Positions 34,708 to 43,694 of a DNA stretch of 64,000 nt are shown here, piece by piece. Below the pieces are notes generated by a model. It was not told the DNA's origin. It was given only the letters and a program-made list of their open reading frames with translations, and made no database searches. The stretch comes from Winogradskyella vidalii (GTDB lineage: Bacteria > Bacteroidota > Bacteroidia > Flavobacteriales > Flavobacteriaceae). The first letter of the stretch is position 1; each line of letters opens with the position of its first letter. A program made the translations under genes and the position numbers. The stretch spans positions 186,001 to 250,000 of the forward strand of contig NZ_JABFDG010000003.1 in assembly GCF_013403955.1 (NCBI RefSeq). Reading direction: 5' to 3'.

Positions 34708-37293
34708 ATGAAAAAATTTAATCTTTTTTTATGTATAGTTGTTTTAACAAGTGTAACAACTTTTGCATATGCCCAGAGTACTATCAAGGGTATTATAATT
34801 GATAGTGACATGAACTCACCGCTTCCTGGTGCTAATGTTTTGGTAAAAGGAACGACAAATGGAGCTACCACAAATTTTGATGGTGAATTTAGTCTAAAAG
34901 CTAAAACCAATTCTGGAGAGGTAGTGGTTTCCTATGTAGGTTACGTTAGTCAAACCATTGCTTTTAATGGTAATACTAATTTAGGAACGATTACTTTAAT
35001 ACCAAGTGACGTAGGCTTACAAGAAGTTCAAGTTTTTGCTTCTATTGCCGTAGACAGAAAAACACCTGTAGCTGTTTCTACGGTTAGAGCTGCTGATATT
35101 GATTTAAAATTAGGAACTCAAGAATTTCCTGAAATTTTAAAATCCACACCTGGCGTATATGCTACGAAATCTGGTGGTGGTTTCGGTGATGGTCGAATTA
35201 ACCTTAGAGGGTTTCAGTCAGAAAACGTTGCTGTTATGATTAATGGTGTGCCTGTTAACGATATGGAAAACGGAAGGGTGTATTGGAGCAACTGGGCAGG
35301 TCTTTCGGATGTAACAAGCTCAATGCAAGTGCAACGAGGTTTAGGGGCTTCTAGAGTCGCTGTGCCATCTATTGGTGGAACAATTAATATTTTATCTAAA
35401 ACCACTGATGTTGAAGAAGGCGGAAAAGTGTCTACGTCGTTAGGTAATGATGGCTATACAAAATTCAGTGCGACTTATTCTACAGGTCTTATGGATAATG
35501 GTCTTGCGGTAACAGTATCGGCATCTAAAACAGATGGTGATGGTTATGTAGATGGTACAGAGTTTAATGCCGTGGCTTATTTTCTCAATGTTTCAAAAGA
35601 GCTTGGTAATAATCACAAATTATCATTAACAGCTTTTGGAGCGCAACAATTTCATGGACAAAGACAAAACTCGCAATTAATAGAGACGTATAGAAACAGT
35701 GATAGTGGTATTAAATACAACTCAGATTGGGGTTATAAAAATGGTCAGGTTACGTATGCAGAAGATAATTTTTATCACAAACCACAAATATCATTAAATC
35801 ACTATTGGGATATAAGTGACAATATGGAGTTGTCAACTGCTGTTTATGCTGGTTTTGGTACTGGAGGTGGTGGAGGAACCGCTGGTGTTAATAAATTTGG
35901 CATCGGAACTAATGGCATGAGTGACTATAGAATTGGAACCTATGGACCAATTGATTTTGATAAAATTGTAGATGAAAACGTTGCTAATGGTGCTAATGGT
36001 TAAGAGACCATATTGAGAGCTTCCAATAACAACCACAATTGGTATGGTATTTTATCTTCGTTAACTATAGATTTATCTGATGATTTAGTATTATTAACGG
36101 GTATAGATTTAAGAGACTATAAAGGAATTCATTATAACGAAGTAAAAGATTTACTTGGAGGTCAATATTATGCAGATGATGGTAATGTAAATGATCCTGA
36201 TGCATTAGCTAAAGTAGGCGATAAATACAGTTATTATAATGATGGCCTTGTAGGTTGGGCAGGTCTTTTTGGTCAATTAGAATATTCAAAAGATAAAACA
36301 TCAGCATTCTTATCACTTGCTGGTTCTAACACCTCTTATAAACGTGTCGATTATTTTACCTATTTAGATAGCGACCCATTACAAGAGTCTGACCGATATA
36401 ACTTTTTAGGCTATAGTGTTAAAGGTGGTGCAAACTATAATCTTGATGAAAATCATAATGTGTTTGCTAACGTTGGGTATTTTGAAAAAGCACCTGGTTT
36501 TGATGCTGTATTCCCTAACTTTAATAATCACGATACTAATGAAGATGCAGAAAACCAGAAAATATTAAGTTTTGAACTTGGTTATGGTTTTAGAAGTGAA
36601 AAATTAACAGCTAACGTTAACTTATATAGAACAACTTGGAGAGATAGAACAGAATCAATTGGTTTTCAACAACCAGATGATACCAGAGCATATGCCAATG
36701 TATTAGGTGTTAATGCACTTCACCAAGGTATTGAACTCGACTTTATATACAGAGCTTCAGATAAATTTACACTAACAGGCATGGCATCTTTAGGAGATTG
36801 GAGATGGGAAAACAATGTAACTGATGTAGATATTATTAATGAAGATCAAGAAGTAGTGAGAACCGTAGATCTTTATATCGAGGATTTACACGTAGGTGAT
36901 GCTGCACAAACGACTTTAGCTTTAGGGACAACTTATAAATTAACAGATAAAACAAGACTTAGTGTAGATTATAATTATTTTGATAATTTATATGCTGATT
37001 TTGACCCAAGTAATAGAGGTGATGAAGACGCTCCAGATGCATGGAAAGCCCCAGCTTACGGTACTTTTGATGCAGTTATAAGTCATGGTTTTAAATTTGG
37101 TCCATTCGATGCTACTTTAATCGCGAGATTAAATAATGTTTTTGATGTGACTTATATCGCTGATGCTTTTGATGGTTCTGCTGTTGGAGAACCTGGTGAT
37201 GCAGGATATATTCCACCATCTACCTATAAAACATCTAAAGTTTACTATGGTTTTGGAAGAACGTTTAGTCTTGGAGCAAAACTTAATTTTTAA
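34708..37293 (+). pseudogene. TonB-dependent receptor interrupted by an in-frame TAA
   Basis: Two halves in one frame: codons 1-431 (signal peptide, regulatory sandwich IKGIIIDSDMNSPLPGANV, plug LRGFQSENVAVMINGVPV, start of barrel) end at TAA 36001-36003, and the frame continues without shift as ETILRASNNNHNWYGILSS to the aromatic C-terminus FGRTFSLGAKLNF. The paralogue upstream has YGDSYLRRSSMNNHNWYGLLSN at this place, so the stop lies inside a conserved barrel strand. A single substitution (for example from CAA or GAA) would explain it. Without readthrough no functional barrel can form. A TTG at 36013 cannot restore an exported protein. Confidence 0.85.
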
Positions 37294-37305
37294 TAAAATT
37301 GAAAT

Positions 37306-38958
37306 ATGAAAAAAATAATTTTTTTACTTGCAATAGTAGGTATGGCCTTTATAGGTTGTGATCCACTAGAAGATATTAATAATGAAATTGATGCGCTAGA
37401 AAACCCTGTGGTTGGTGTAGAAGAATACACTTTAACCGATGAGGATTACGAAACTTTAGAATTAGAATACGGTAATTTTAACTCTGAAGAAGAAGCAAAA
37501 GAAATGTTGCCAGATTTTATTGCAGATATGTTTCCTAATTGGGGTAACGGGTCTTCTGTTACAGTAAATTATAACTTATACATTGGAGATGCTGAAGGCG
37601 TAAGTGATTACACCTCTGCAAGTACTTATGAGTTATCTACTGCTAATTACGCTTCTACAGGTAGTGATGTTAATGGTTTTTACCCAGATATAATGGCAAC
37701 TGATGAAATCCCTACGTTTTTAGAAGAGGAATTTACCGAGCCTGAAGAAGGACAACTGGTTTTAGTAACTTATAATCATTATACAGAAGTGCCAGTTGTT
37801 GGAATTTCTGAAATAGAAACTTTTGGTTTTAATGGTTCACTAGATGGTTTTGAAAGCATTAATGTTACAGGTGATGGCCAAGTATGGGAAGCAGGTGCTT
37901 ATGGTGGTGCAGAATATGCTATTATGAGCGGTTATGACGATGTGTCTTTTGATAATGAAGATTGGTTAATTTCTCCAGAAATTGATTTAGAAGATGAAAG
38001 CAGCGTAAGCCTGCAAATTAATCAAGCGATAAACTATGCTGATGATGTGTCGTTATTAAGTGTGCTTATATCTTCAGATTATAGTTCAGGAGATGATGTT
38101 ACAGAGGCTACTTGGGAAATTGTAGATTTTGAACTTATTCCTTCAGGCGATAGTTGGGATTTTATTTTATCTGAAGATTATGACTTATCAGATTTTGAAG
38201 GTGAAACAGTTCATGTAGCACTAAGATATATTTCTACAGTTGATGACGCTTCAACTTGGGAAGTCGATCAGCTTTTAGTTAAGGCAATTGGTATCGCTGG
38301 AGATTATGATGTAAAAGGAGATTATTTTACTTATACTGATGGTTCTTGGGAGGCTGCTGAAGGTGTTTATTATTTAAGCTCAGCAGACTACAACGCTATG
38401 GGAGAAAGCTCTAATCAACCAGGACAATATGATAACTTTAGTAGTGCTGTTCCTCCTAGTGGTTATGTTCCTGCACTTTTAAGTATAAAACATCCTTATG
38501 CTCAAGAAGAAGATGAACTATTTGTTGTGTATAAATACTATTCTAGTGGAGAAACACAAATTAGAGGAGATTTATATACCTTTACTGATGGGGTGTGGGT
38601 TCCTTTTCAAACAACCATTGCTACAACATTACAGTTTGGTTTTGAAGATGGTGTTTGGGTGCCAGATAACACCATTAGATATACATTAACGAATCCGGAT
38701 TATGAATATATTCATGATGCTTTTGTTAGTGACCCAGAGTATACTAATATCGTTGGTACGCTTTCTGAATATCATAACTATGATTACAACTGGACGTCAG
38801 GACAAGTAACTACAACTTTATTGTTTTTCTTAGATTATTTAGACCCTAATGCTGAAGAAGGACAGAAATATGCAATTACATATGTAATGTATGATTATGG
38901 AAGTAATGAATTAACTGAAACCTTTATCAAAGAAGGTGGCGAATGGATTGTAGATTAA
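37306..38958 (+). CDS. Choice-of-anchor-J-like lipoprotein, partner of the adjacent TonB-dependent receptor
   Basis: 550 residues, with lipobox IVGMAFIGC (C18) and an acidic mature start (DPLEDINNEIDALEN). Residues about 165-325 look like a choice-of-anchor J (jelly-roll) domain: FGFNGSLDGFESINVTGDGQVWEAG, NEDWLISPEIDLED, STWEVDQLLVKA. The remainder has aromatic beta repeats with the pattern YFTYTDGSWE and LYTFTDGVWVP. It is not SusD-like. It starts 13 bases after the receptor gene and is probably co-transcribed, likely a surface lipoprotein of the same uptake system. With the receptor broken it may serve the upstream paralogue or none. Confidence 0.75.
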   Translation: MKKIIFLLAIVGMAFIGCDPLEDINNEIDALENPVVGVEEYTLTDEDYETLELEYGNFNSEEEAKEMLPDFIADMFPNWGNGSSVTVNYNLYIGDAEGVSDYTSASTYELSTANYASTGSDVNGFYPDIMATDEIPTFLEEEFTEPEEGQLVLVTYNHYTEVPVVGISEIETFGFNGSLDGFESINVTGDGQVWEAGAYGGAEYAIMSGYDDVSFDNEDWLISPEIDLEDESSVSLQINQAINYADDVSLLSVLISSDYSSGDDVTEATWEIVDFELIPSGDSWDFILSEDYDLSDFEGETVHVALRYISTVDDASTWEVDQLLVKAIGIAGDYDVKGDYFTYTDGSWEAAEGVYYLSSADYNAMGESSNQPGQYDNFSSAVPPSGYVPALLSIKHPYAQEEDELFVVYKYYSSGETQIRGDLYTFTDGVWVPFQTTIATTLQFGFEDGVWVPDNTIRYTLTNPDYEYIHDAFVSDPEYTNIVGTLSEYHNYDYNWTSGQVTTTLLFFLDYLDPNAEEGQKYAITYVMYDYGSNELTETFIKEGGEWIVD

Positions 38959-38974
38959 GCAATCGATTAGTTTA

Positions 38975-39013
38975 ATAAAAAAAATGCCTATCAGAAATGA
39001 TAGGCATTTTTTA
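38975..39013. terminator. Bidirectional intrinsic terminator
   Basis: Perfect arms AAAAATGCCTATCA/TGATAGGCATTTTT around a GAAA tetraloop, with an A run on one side and a T run on the other. It serves the lipoprotein gene and the convergent gldD. Confidence 0.9.
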
Positions 39014-39045
39014 TATGATTTTAAGTTTTAAAAACAGTTCTTATT

Positions 39046-39615
39046 TTACTCTTTCCACCGTACACTCTCCATAATACGCTTAATATCTTTCTTCAAATAT
39101 TCTGAAGCCGGATAAATAGAATCATAATTAGGTTTAGCATAGAAATATAGTGAACCACTCAAAAAGTGATTAATGCTATCGGTAACATAAAATTGTGATT
39201 GTGATGCCGCATCGCCTCCAATTTCATAGAGCATGCCGTAAACTCTGTTTTCAGCGTTTAAAAATTCACCTTGTGAGATTTCAGCAGCCTTAAGCGTATG
39301 CTTTTGAGTTAGGTTTTGTGTGTCTCTCAATAGGCTATCTAAATTCCCATTTTTAACTTCTTTATAAGTCAAATAAATAGTGGCTTTTAAAGCAGGATAT
39401 TTAACATCTACACCATTAGTGTTTGCTGAAGATTTTACGCTTGTTATTGGCGCTGCTAATTTATTTTTATCAAAAGAAAACGGTAAAGGAATCTCCGCTT
39501 TTTCGTAATCAGCTTTAGGGTATTCTAATCTTAAATAGCCTTTAGGTTTTGGTAGTGGGTCATCACCACAACTTAACATCAATAGGCTTAAAATGGGTAA
39601 AACAATTCGTTTCAT
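39046..39615 (-). CDS. gldD: Gliding motility lipoprotein GldD
   Basis: 189-residue lipoprotein needed for gliding in Flavobacterium johnsoniae and linked with the type IX secretion/gliding machinery. Lipobox LMLSC gives C16. The mature protein begins GDDPLPKPKGYLRLEYPKADY, the GldD signature, and contains YLTYKEVKNGNLDSLL and FYVTDSINHFLSGSLYFYAKPNYDS. Length fits the family. It follows gldE, as in F. johnsoniae, with a 90-base gap. Confidence 0.95.
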   Translation of the reverse strand: MKRIVLPILSLLMLSCGDDPLPKPKGYLRLEYPKADYEKAEIPLPFSFDKNKLAAPITSVKSSANTNGVDVKYPALKATIYLTYKEVKNGNLDSLLRDTQNLTQKHTLKAAEISQGEFLNAENRVYGMLYEIGGDAASQSQFYVTDSINHFLSGSLYFYAKPNYDSIYPASEYLKKDIKRIMESVRWKE

Positions 39616-39705
39616 ACTTTTTTCAAGGAGTGTGGGAATCTTTTTAATTATTAGATTTCTATCTGTTTTACAATAAACAATCGCTTATAATAATACAGAA
39701 AGGGT

Positions 39706-41019
39706 TTACAAATCTAATAAAGTTAATTTAATTTGTTTAATACGTTTGCGCTCTAAAGCTTCTACAGTAAAAACGTATTTTTCATAATTTATTTTACTTC
39801 CTATTTTTGGAAATCCACCAGAAATCTCTAAAACAAAGCCTGCAAGTGTTTCGGCTTCACCTTTTTTCGCTTCAAAAAGTTCAATATCGTCTTCAATACC
39901 GACTATTTTATAGACATCTTTAAGCGGCGTTTTACCTTCAAAACTATAGTTGTAATCATCTAATTTGGTAAAAACCAAATCATCATCGTCATACTCATCA
40001 CTTATATCACCTACAATTTCTTCAATAATATCTTCAAGTGAAACGAGTCCAGAGGTACCACCATATTCATCAACAACAACAGCTAGATGTACTTTTTTAG
40101 TCTGGAATTCTAACATTAAATCATCTAACTTTTTGTTTTCTGGCACAAAGAAAGGCTGACGTAAAATGCTAGTCCAATCAAACGTTTTCTTATTGAGATG
40201 CGGTAATAAATCTTTTACATAAAGCACGCCTTTTATAGTGTCAATGCTTTCTTCGTAAACAGGAATACGGGAGTAGCCATTCTCAATAATTTCTTTAATA
40301 ATAGTTTCGTAGGGAGTATTTACACTTAGAGCAAACAAGTCCATACGTGGTCGCATTACTTGCTTGGTGTCTGTGTTTCCAAAAGAAACGATACCTTTTA
40401 GTAGTTTTTGTTCTTCTTGTGTGGTGTCTTCATCATTAGTAAGCTCTAGGGCTTGTGATAATTGATTAACACTTAAATTAGAACGCTGTTTTCCGAATTT
40501 ATTATGAATTTGAATGGTTACAAAGCGCATCGGTAAACTTAATGGCGAAAAGATAACGTCTAAAACGCGTAAAGGTCTTGCCATAAACGAAGAAAATTCA
40601 ACACTATTTCTACTGGCATAAATTTTAGGAATGATTTCTCCAAATAGCAAGATTAAAAAGGTTGCCGAAATAACTTCAAGCAAAAAACGTAAGAGGGTAT
40701 TATTAATCGTACTGAAAAGTGTTTCTCCTATATAGGCAAATAACAAAACAATGGCGATATTAATAAAATTATTAGCAACTAATATGGTGGCTAATAATTT
40801 TTTTGGTCGCTCTAAAAGTGAGGCAATGATTTCCATTGCAGGTGTTTTGTTTTCTAGGCCTTTATCTAAGTCTGATTTAGTTAAAGAAAATAAAGCGACT
40901 TCAGCTCCGGAAATTAGTGCAGAGGACATTAATAATATAATAAGTATAACGATACTCGTTACAAATGGTGTATTAATTATTAATAAATGTAAAATTAAAA
41001 CCGTGGGTTCAGGATCCAA
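39706..41019 (-). CDS. gldE: Gliding motility-associated protein GldE
   Basis: 437-residue inner-membrane protein with a DUF21/CNNM-type transmembrane domain (residues 15-180, four helices, opening TSIVILIILLMSSALISGAEVALFSL), paired CBS domains (MRPRMDLFALSVNTPYET, VHLAVVVDEYGGTSGLVSLEDIIEEIVGDI) and a C-terminal CorC/HlyC domain (AETLAGFVLEISGGFPKIG). The family relates to magnesium transporters; in F. johnsoniae extra GldE partly rescues some gldB mutants. The order ssb-gldE-gldD is conserved in the family. It begins 20 bases after ssb. Confidence 0.95.
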   Translation of the reverse strand: MDPEPTVLILHLLIINTPFVTSIVILIILLMSSALISGAEVALFSLTKSDLDKGLENKTPAMEIIASLLERPKKLLATILVANNFINIAIVLLFAYIGETLFSTINNTLLRFLLEVISATFLILLFGEIIPKIYASRNSVEFSSFMARPLRVLDVIFSPLSLPMRFVTIQIHNKFGKQRSNLSVNQLSQALELTNDEDTTQEEQKLLKGIVSFGNTDTKQVMRPRMDLFALSVNTPYETIIKEIIENGYSRIPVYEESIDTIKGVLYVKDLLPHLNKKTFDWTSILRQPFFVPENKKLDDLMLEFQTKKVHLAVVVDEYGGTSGLVSLEDIIEEIVGDISDEYDDDDLVFTKLDDYNYSFEGKTPLKDVYKIVGIEDDIELFEAKKGEAETLAGFVLEISGGFPKIGSKINYEKYVFTVEALERKRIKQIKLTLLDL

Positions 41020-41039
41020 GTTAAGATAATATTTTAGGG

Positions 41040-41477
41040 TTAAAATGGTAAATCATCATCGCTTTCCGGTGTTGCTTTGGGAGCCGTAGACGGTTGCGTT
41101 TTTGGAATAGCATTAGAAGGGGTTGATTGTTGTTGCTCACTTTTGGGGGTTAAAAAAGTGAACTCATCACATTGTATTTCTGTAGAATAGCGTTCCATGC
41201 CTTTGTCATCGGTCCATTTTCGGGTTTTTATACGCCCTTCTATATAAACTTTATCGCCTTTAGATAAGTATTTTTCACAAATTTCAGCCGCTTTGTTACG
41301 GACTACAATATTATGCCATTCGGTATTGGTAATACGTTCATTAGTTTGTTTGCTAGTGTAAGTCTCACTAGTAGCTATAGGAAAACGCCCAACACAGTTT
41401 TTATCATCAAAATAATGCATTTTCACTTCATCTCCTAAATTTCCAATTAACATTACTTTATTCAGTGTTCCAGCCAT
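41040..41477 (-). CDS. ssb: Single-stranded DNA-binding protein
   Basis: 145 residues: an OB-fold (VMLIGNLGDEVKMHYF, NTEWHNIVVRNKAAEICEKYLSKGDKVYIEGRI) and a low-complexity Pro/Ser/Gln linker ending in the acidic tip ESDDDLPF, which recruits repair and replication partners. Length is slightly short of the 178-residue E. coli protein, through the linker. A perfect TAACTTTG -7 element lies 20 bases upstream on the minus strand (41498-41505). mutY lies upstream in the same direction, 97 bases away, but has its own promoter. Confidence 0.96.
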   Translation of the reverse strand: MAGTLNKVMLIGNLGDEVKMHYFDDKNCVGRFPIATSETYTSKQTNERITNTEWHNIVVRNKAAEICEKYLSKGDKVYIEGRIKTRKWTDDKGMERYSTEIQCDEFTFLTPKSEQQQSTPSNAIPKTQPSTAPKATPESDDDLPF

Positions 41478-41497
41478 AATAATCTCGTTTTAAGTTG

Positions 41498-41505
41498 CAA
41501 AGTTA
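41498..41505 (-). promoter_or_regulatory. -7 promoter element (TAACTTTG) for ssb-gldE-gldD
   Basis: Exact TAnnTTTG match on the minus strand, 20 bases before the ssb start. No clear -33 TTG was found. Confidence 0.6.
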
Positions 41506-41573
41506 CAGTTTTTGATAGCACTACTTTAAAAGTAATAAAAAAATGTGATTTTTTTAAGGTTCTAAATCATATA

Positions 41574-42617
41574 TCAATTAAAGTTGAAGGCTTCAATAAA
41601 ATCACTTATAAGTACAGGGGCTGGATATGTTGCTAAGGAATCAACCGTAATAGCATCTTTAGGAAGCTGCTCTACTTCAACAATCCAAAACTTTGTATAA
41701 AGGTGTTGATGCGAAAGTTTGTGTACAATGGGCTTGTCATTATATAGAGCATAATCAAAAGGCATTGTCTTTAAGAATGAGCCGTCTAAATTTAAAAGGT
41801 GAAATTCATCAGCGTTTAGGTTCTTTTTAGATTCAATTAAGGGGAACTGATAGAGGTTTTGCCATATTCCTTTATTCGTGCGCTTTTCAAACACTATTTT
41901 GTTGTGAGCGTCAATACAGACTAAGAAGTTGAAATACTTTGTAGTGACTTTGGTTTTCTTTAATTTAAGGGGCAGCGTGGCTACTTTATTTTTCTGAAGT
42001 GCAACACAGCTTTCTTTTAAAGGACACACTTCGCAATCAGGATTTTTTGGTTTGCATTGTAGCGCACCAAACTCCATAATAGCTTGATTATAGGTTGCAG
42101 GCTGTTCTTTATCTATTAAAGACGACGCTAATGTTTTAAATTCTTTGATTCCTTTTGTTGAGTTGATGGCGGTTTCAATACCGAAATAGCGCGATAAAAC
42201 TCTATAAACATTACCGTCAACTACAGCAGCAACTTCGTTAAAGGCAATGGAAGCAATCGCACTGGCCGTATAATCGCCCACACCTTTTAATTTTAAGAGG
42301 TCTTTATAGTTATCTGGAAAATGTCCCTTAAGTTCGGTGGTTATGTGTTTTGCTGTCGTATGAAGATTTCTAGCTCTAGAATAATATCCTAAACCTTGCC
42401 ACAATTTTAAAACTGAAGTTTCAGAAGCGCTAGCAAGATCAAAAACGGTAGGGTAATTGGCAACAAATTCTTCATAATATGGTAAACCTTGCTTAACTTG
42501 AGTTTGTTGTAAAATAATTTCTGAAAGCCAAATATGATAAGGGTTGCATGTTTCTCGCCAAGGTAATTCCCTCTTATTATTTGAATACCAGTTGATTAGT
42601 TTGTCTTTGAATTCCAT
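41574..42617 (-). CDS. mutY: A/G-specific adenine glycosylase
   Basis: Base-excision enzyme removing adenine mispaired with 8-oxoguanine. 347 residues: catalytic E33 in SEIILQQTQV, helix-hairpin-helix LKGVGDYTASAIASIAF (110-126), catalytic D134 in AVVDGNVYRV, and the iron-sulfur ligands C188, C195, C198, C204 (spacing X6, X2, X5). The C-terminal NUDIX-like domain that reads 8-oxoG starts near 225. All catalytic residues are present. A TAATTTTG -7 element lies 20 bases upstream. Divergent from the HU gene. Confidence 0.97.
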   Translation of the reverse strand: MEFKDKLINWYSNNKRELPWRETCNPYHIWLSEIILQQTQVKQGLPYYEEFVANYPTVFDLASASETSVLKLWQGLGYYSRARNLHTTAKHITTELKGHFPDNYKDLLKLKGVGDYTASAIASIAFNEVAAVVDGNVYRVLSRYFGIETAINSTKGIKEFKTLASSLIDKEQPATYNQAIMEFGALQCKPKNPDCEVCPLKESCVALQKNKVATLPLKLKKTKVTTKYFNFLVCIDAHNKIVFEKRTNKGIWQNLYQFPLIESKKNLNADEFHLLNLDGSFLKTMPFDYALYNDKPIVHKLSHQHLYTKFWIVEVEQLPKDAITVDSLATYPAPVLISDFIEAFNFN

Positions 42618-42637
42618 GGGGCTTTTATATTGAAAAG

Positions 42638-42645
42638 CAAAATTA
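42638..42645 (-). promoter_or_regulatory. -7 promoter element (TAATTTTG) for mutY
   Basis: Exact consensus match on the minus strand, 20 bases before the mutY start codon. Confidence 0.55.
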
Positions 42646-42679
42646 AATGTTTATTGTGTTAAATTTTAATTAATTACGT

Positions 42680-42711
42680 TTGAACTATTGAAATTAAATT
42701 ACCTATATTTG
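42680..42711 (+). promoter_or_regulatory. Promoter of the HU gene
   Basis: TTG at 42680-42682, a 21-base spacer, then TATATTTG at 42704-42711: both boxes of the Bacteroidota sigma-A consensus at a normal distance. It lies 41 bases before the HU start. Confidence 0.72.
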
Positions 42712-42752
42712 CAATCCCTTAGAATTTATAGTAACCCTAAAACTAATAACAA

Positions 42753-43043
42753 ATGACAAAAGCTGATTTGGTAGCAAAAATATCTGATAAGTTAGGTATT
42801 GAAAAAGGTGATGTTCAAGCAACAGTAGAAACCTTTATGGAAGAAGTAAAAACATCTTTAGAAAGCGGAGATAACGTGTATTTAAGAGGTTTTGGAAGTT
42901 TCATCATTAAAACAAGAGCTGAAAAAACAGGTCGTAATATTTCAAAAAATACTACAATAAAAATTCCTGCACACAACATACCAGCATTTAAACCTGCTAA
43001 AGTATTTTTAGAAGGTGTAAAGACTAATGTTGAGGTTAACTAA
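42753..43043 (+). CDS. HU family DNA-binding protein
   Basis: 96-residue histone-like protein that bends DNA as a dimer. The helical N-terminus MTKADLVAKISDKLGI and the arm region GFGSFIIKTRAEKTGRNISKNTTIKIPAHNIPAFKPAKVF are intact; the arm sequence RNISKNTTIKIPA replaces the usual RNPQTG-type motif, as commonly seen in this phylum. It has a well-formed promoter, and a very small basic protein follows 43 bases downstream. Confidence 0.95.
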   Translation: MTKADLVAKISDKLGIEKGDVQATVETFMEEVKTSLESGDNVYLRGFGSFIIKTRAEKTGRNISKNTTIKIPAHNIPAFKPAKVFLEGVKTNVEVN

Positions 43044-43086
43044 GAAAGCATTTAAACAAAATATTAATTAAAAAGAATTATTTATT

Positions 43087-43176
43087 ATGCCAAGTGGTAA
43101 AAAAAGAAAAAGACACAAGGTAGCGACGCACAAGCGTAAAAAACGTAGACGCGCTAATCGTCATAAAAAGAAATAA
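43087..43176 (+). CDS. 29-residue highly basic protein between HU and RNase G genes
   Basis: ATG 43087 to TAA 43174-43176 encodes a 29-residue peptide beginning MPSGKKRKRHKVATHKRKKR, of which roughly two thirds is Lys, Arg or His. The composition is that of a tiny ribosomal or RNA-binding protein. Peptides of this type at this place recur in Flavobacteriaceae in my recollection. Identity with a Bacteroidota-specific ribosomal protein is possible but not shown here. Terminated by a hairpin seven bases later. Confidence 0.75.
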   Translation: MPSGKKRKRHKVATHKRKKRRRANRHKKK

Positions 43177-43694
43177 ATTGTTAAAAGTAGTTTTATAGCT
43201 ACTTTTTTCAGTTTGGACTCTTATTGAATTTTTGTTTTTACGGAATCTCGATAACTATCGGGATAAAAACTTAAAGATTGTTAAGCTTAAAACGCTTTTC
43301 TAAAACCTAGTTTCTAGGTTAAAGGATTGATAATTAACTGTGAGGTTGAATGTTTTACCGTGAAATCAAAAAAAGTAAATTAGAGTTTATTAACGAAACG
43401 TTCTTTGATATAAAATTTAGTCAGTATTTAATAGAGTACTGTTAAATTTGCTGGATTCCCGAAAATATTCGGGACCTGTGTCAAATAATTGAATTGATTT
43501 GAGCTTTTTTATATCTAGCGAAAAATAGAAATTTTTAGTCTTTTTGTAATCTTTTTTAGTTGCTTTTAGCCGCTGAGAAGTTGAGGATTTTAAGTTTAGA
43601 AATAGCTGTTTTTTTAAAGATTAAAAAAGTTTAAATGAGTTCATTAAGTAAACATCCATCTAACTCAATGAAGAGCTAGATTTAAATTAACATT
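43177..43694. other. 518-base region before the RNase G gene
   Basis: After the terminator at 43183-43208 this region has no reading frame of note. It holds two hairpin repeats: 43245-43264 (ATCTCGAT/ATCGGGAT) and 43457-43474 (TCCCGAA/TTCGGGA). TAAATTTG at 43443-43450 is an exact -7 match and would give the RNase G mRNA a leader of about 240 bases. Confidence 0.55.
43183..43208 (+). terminator. Intrinsic terminator after the basic micro-gene
   Basis: Arms AAAAGTAG/CTACTTTT around an 8-base loop, ending in a T run. Confidence 0.75.

Noticed and set aside
20245..36003. Recoding of TAA as a sense codon
   Set aside because: TAA is the normal stop of most genes here, and the two internal TAA codons have no obvious recoding structure; mutation or base error is simpler.
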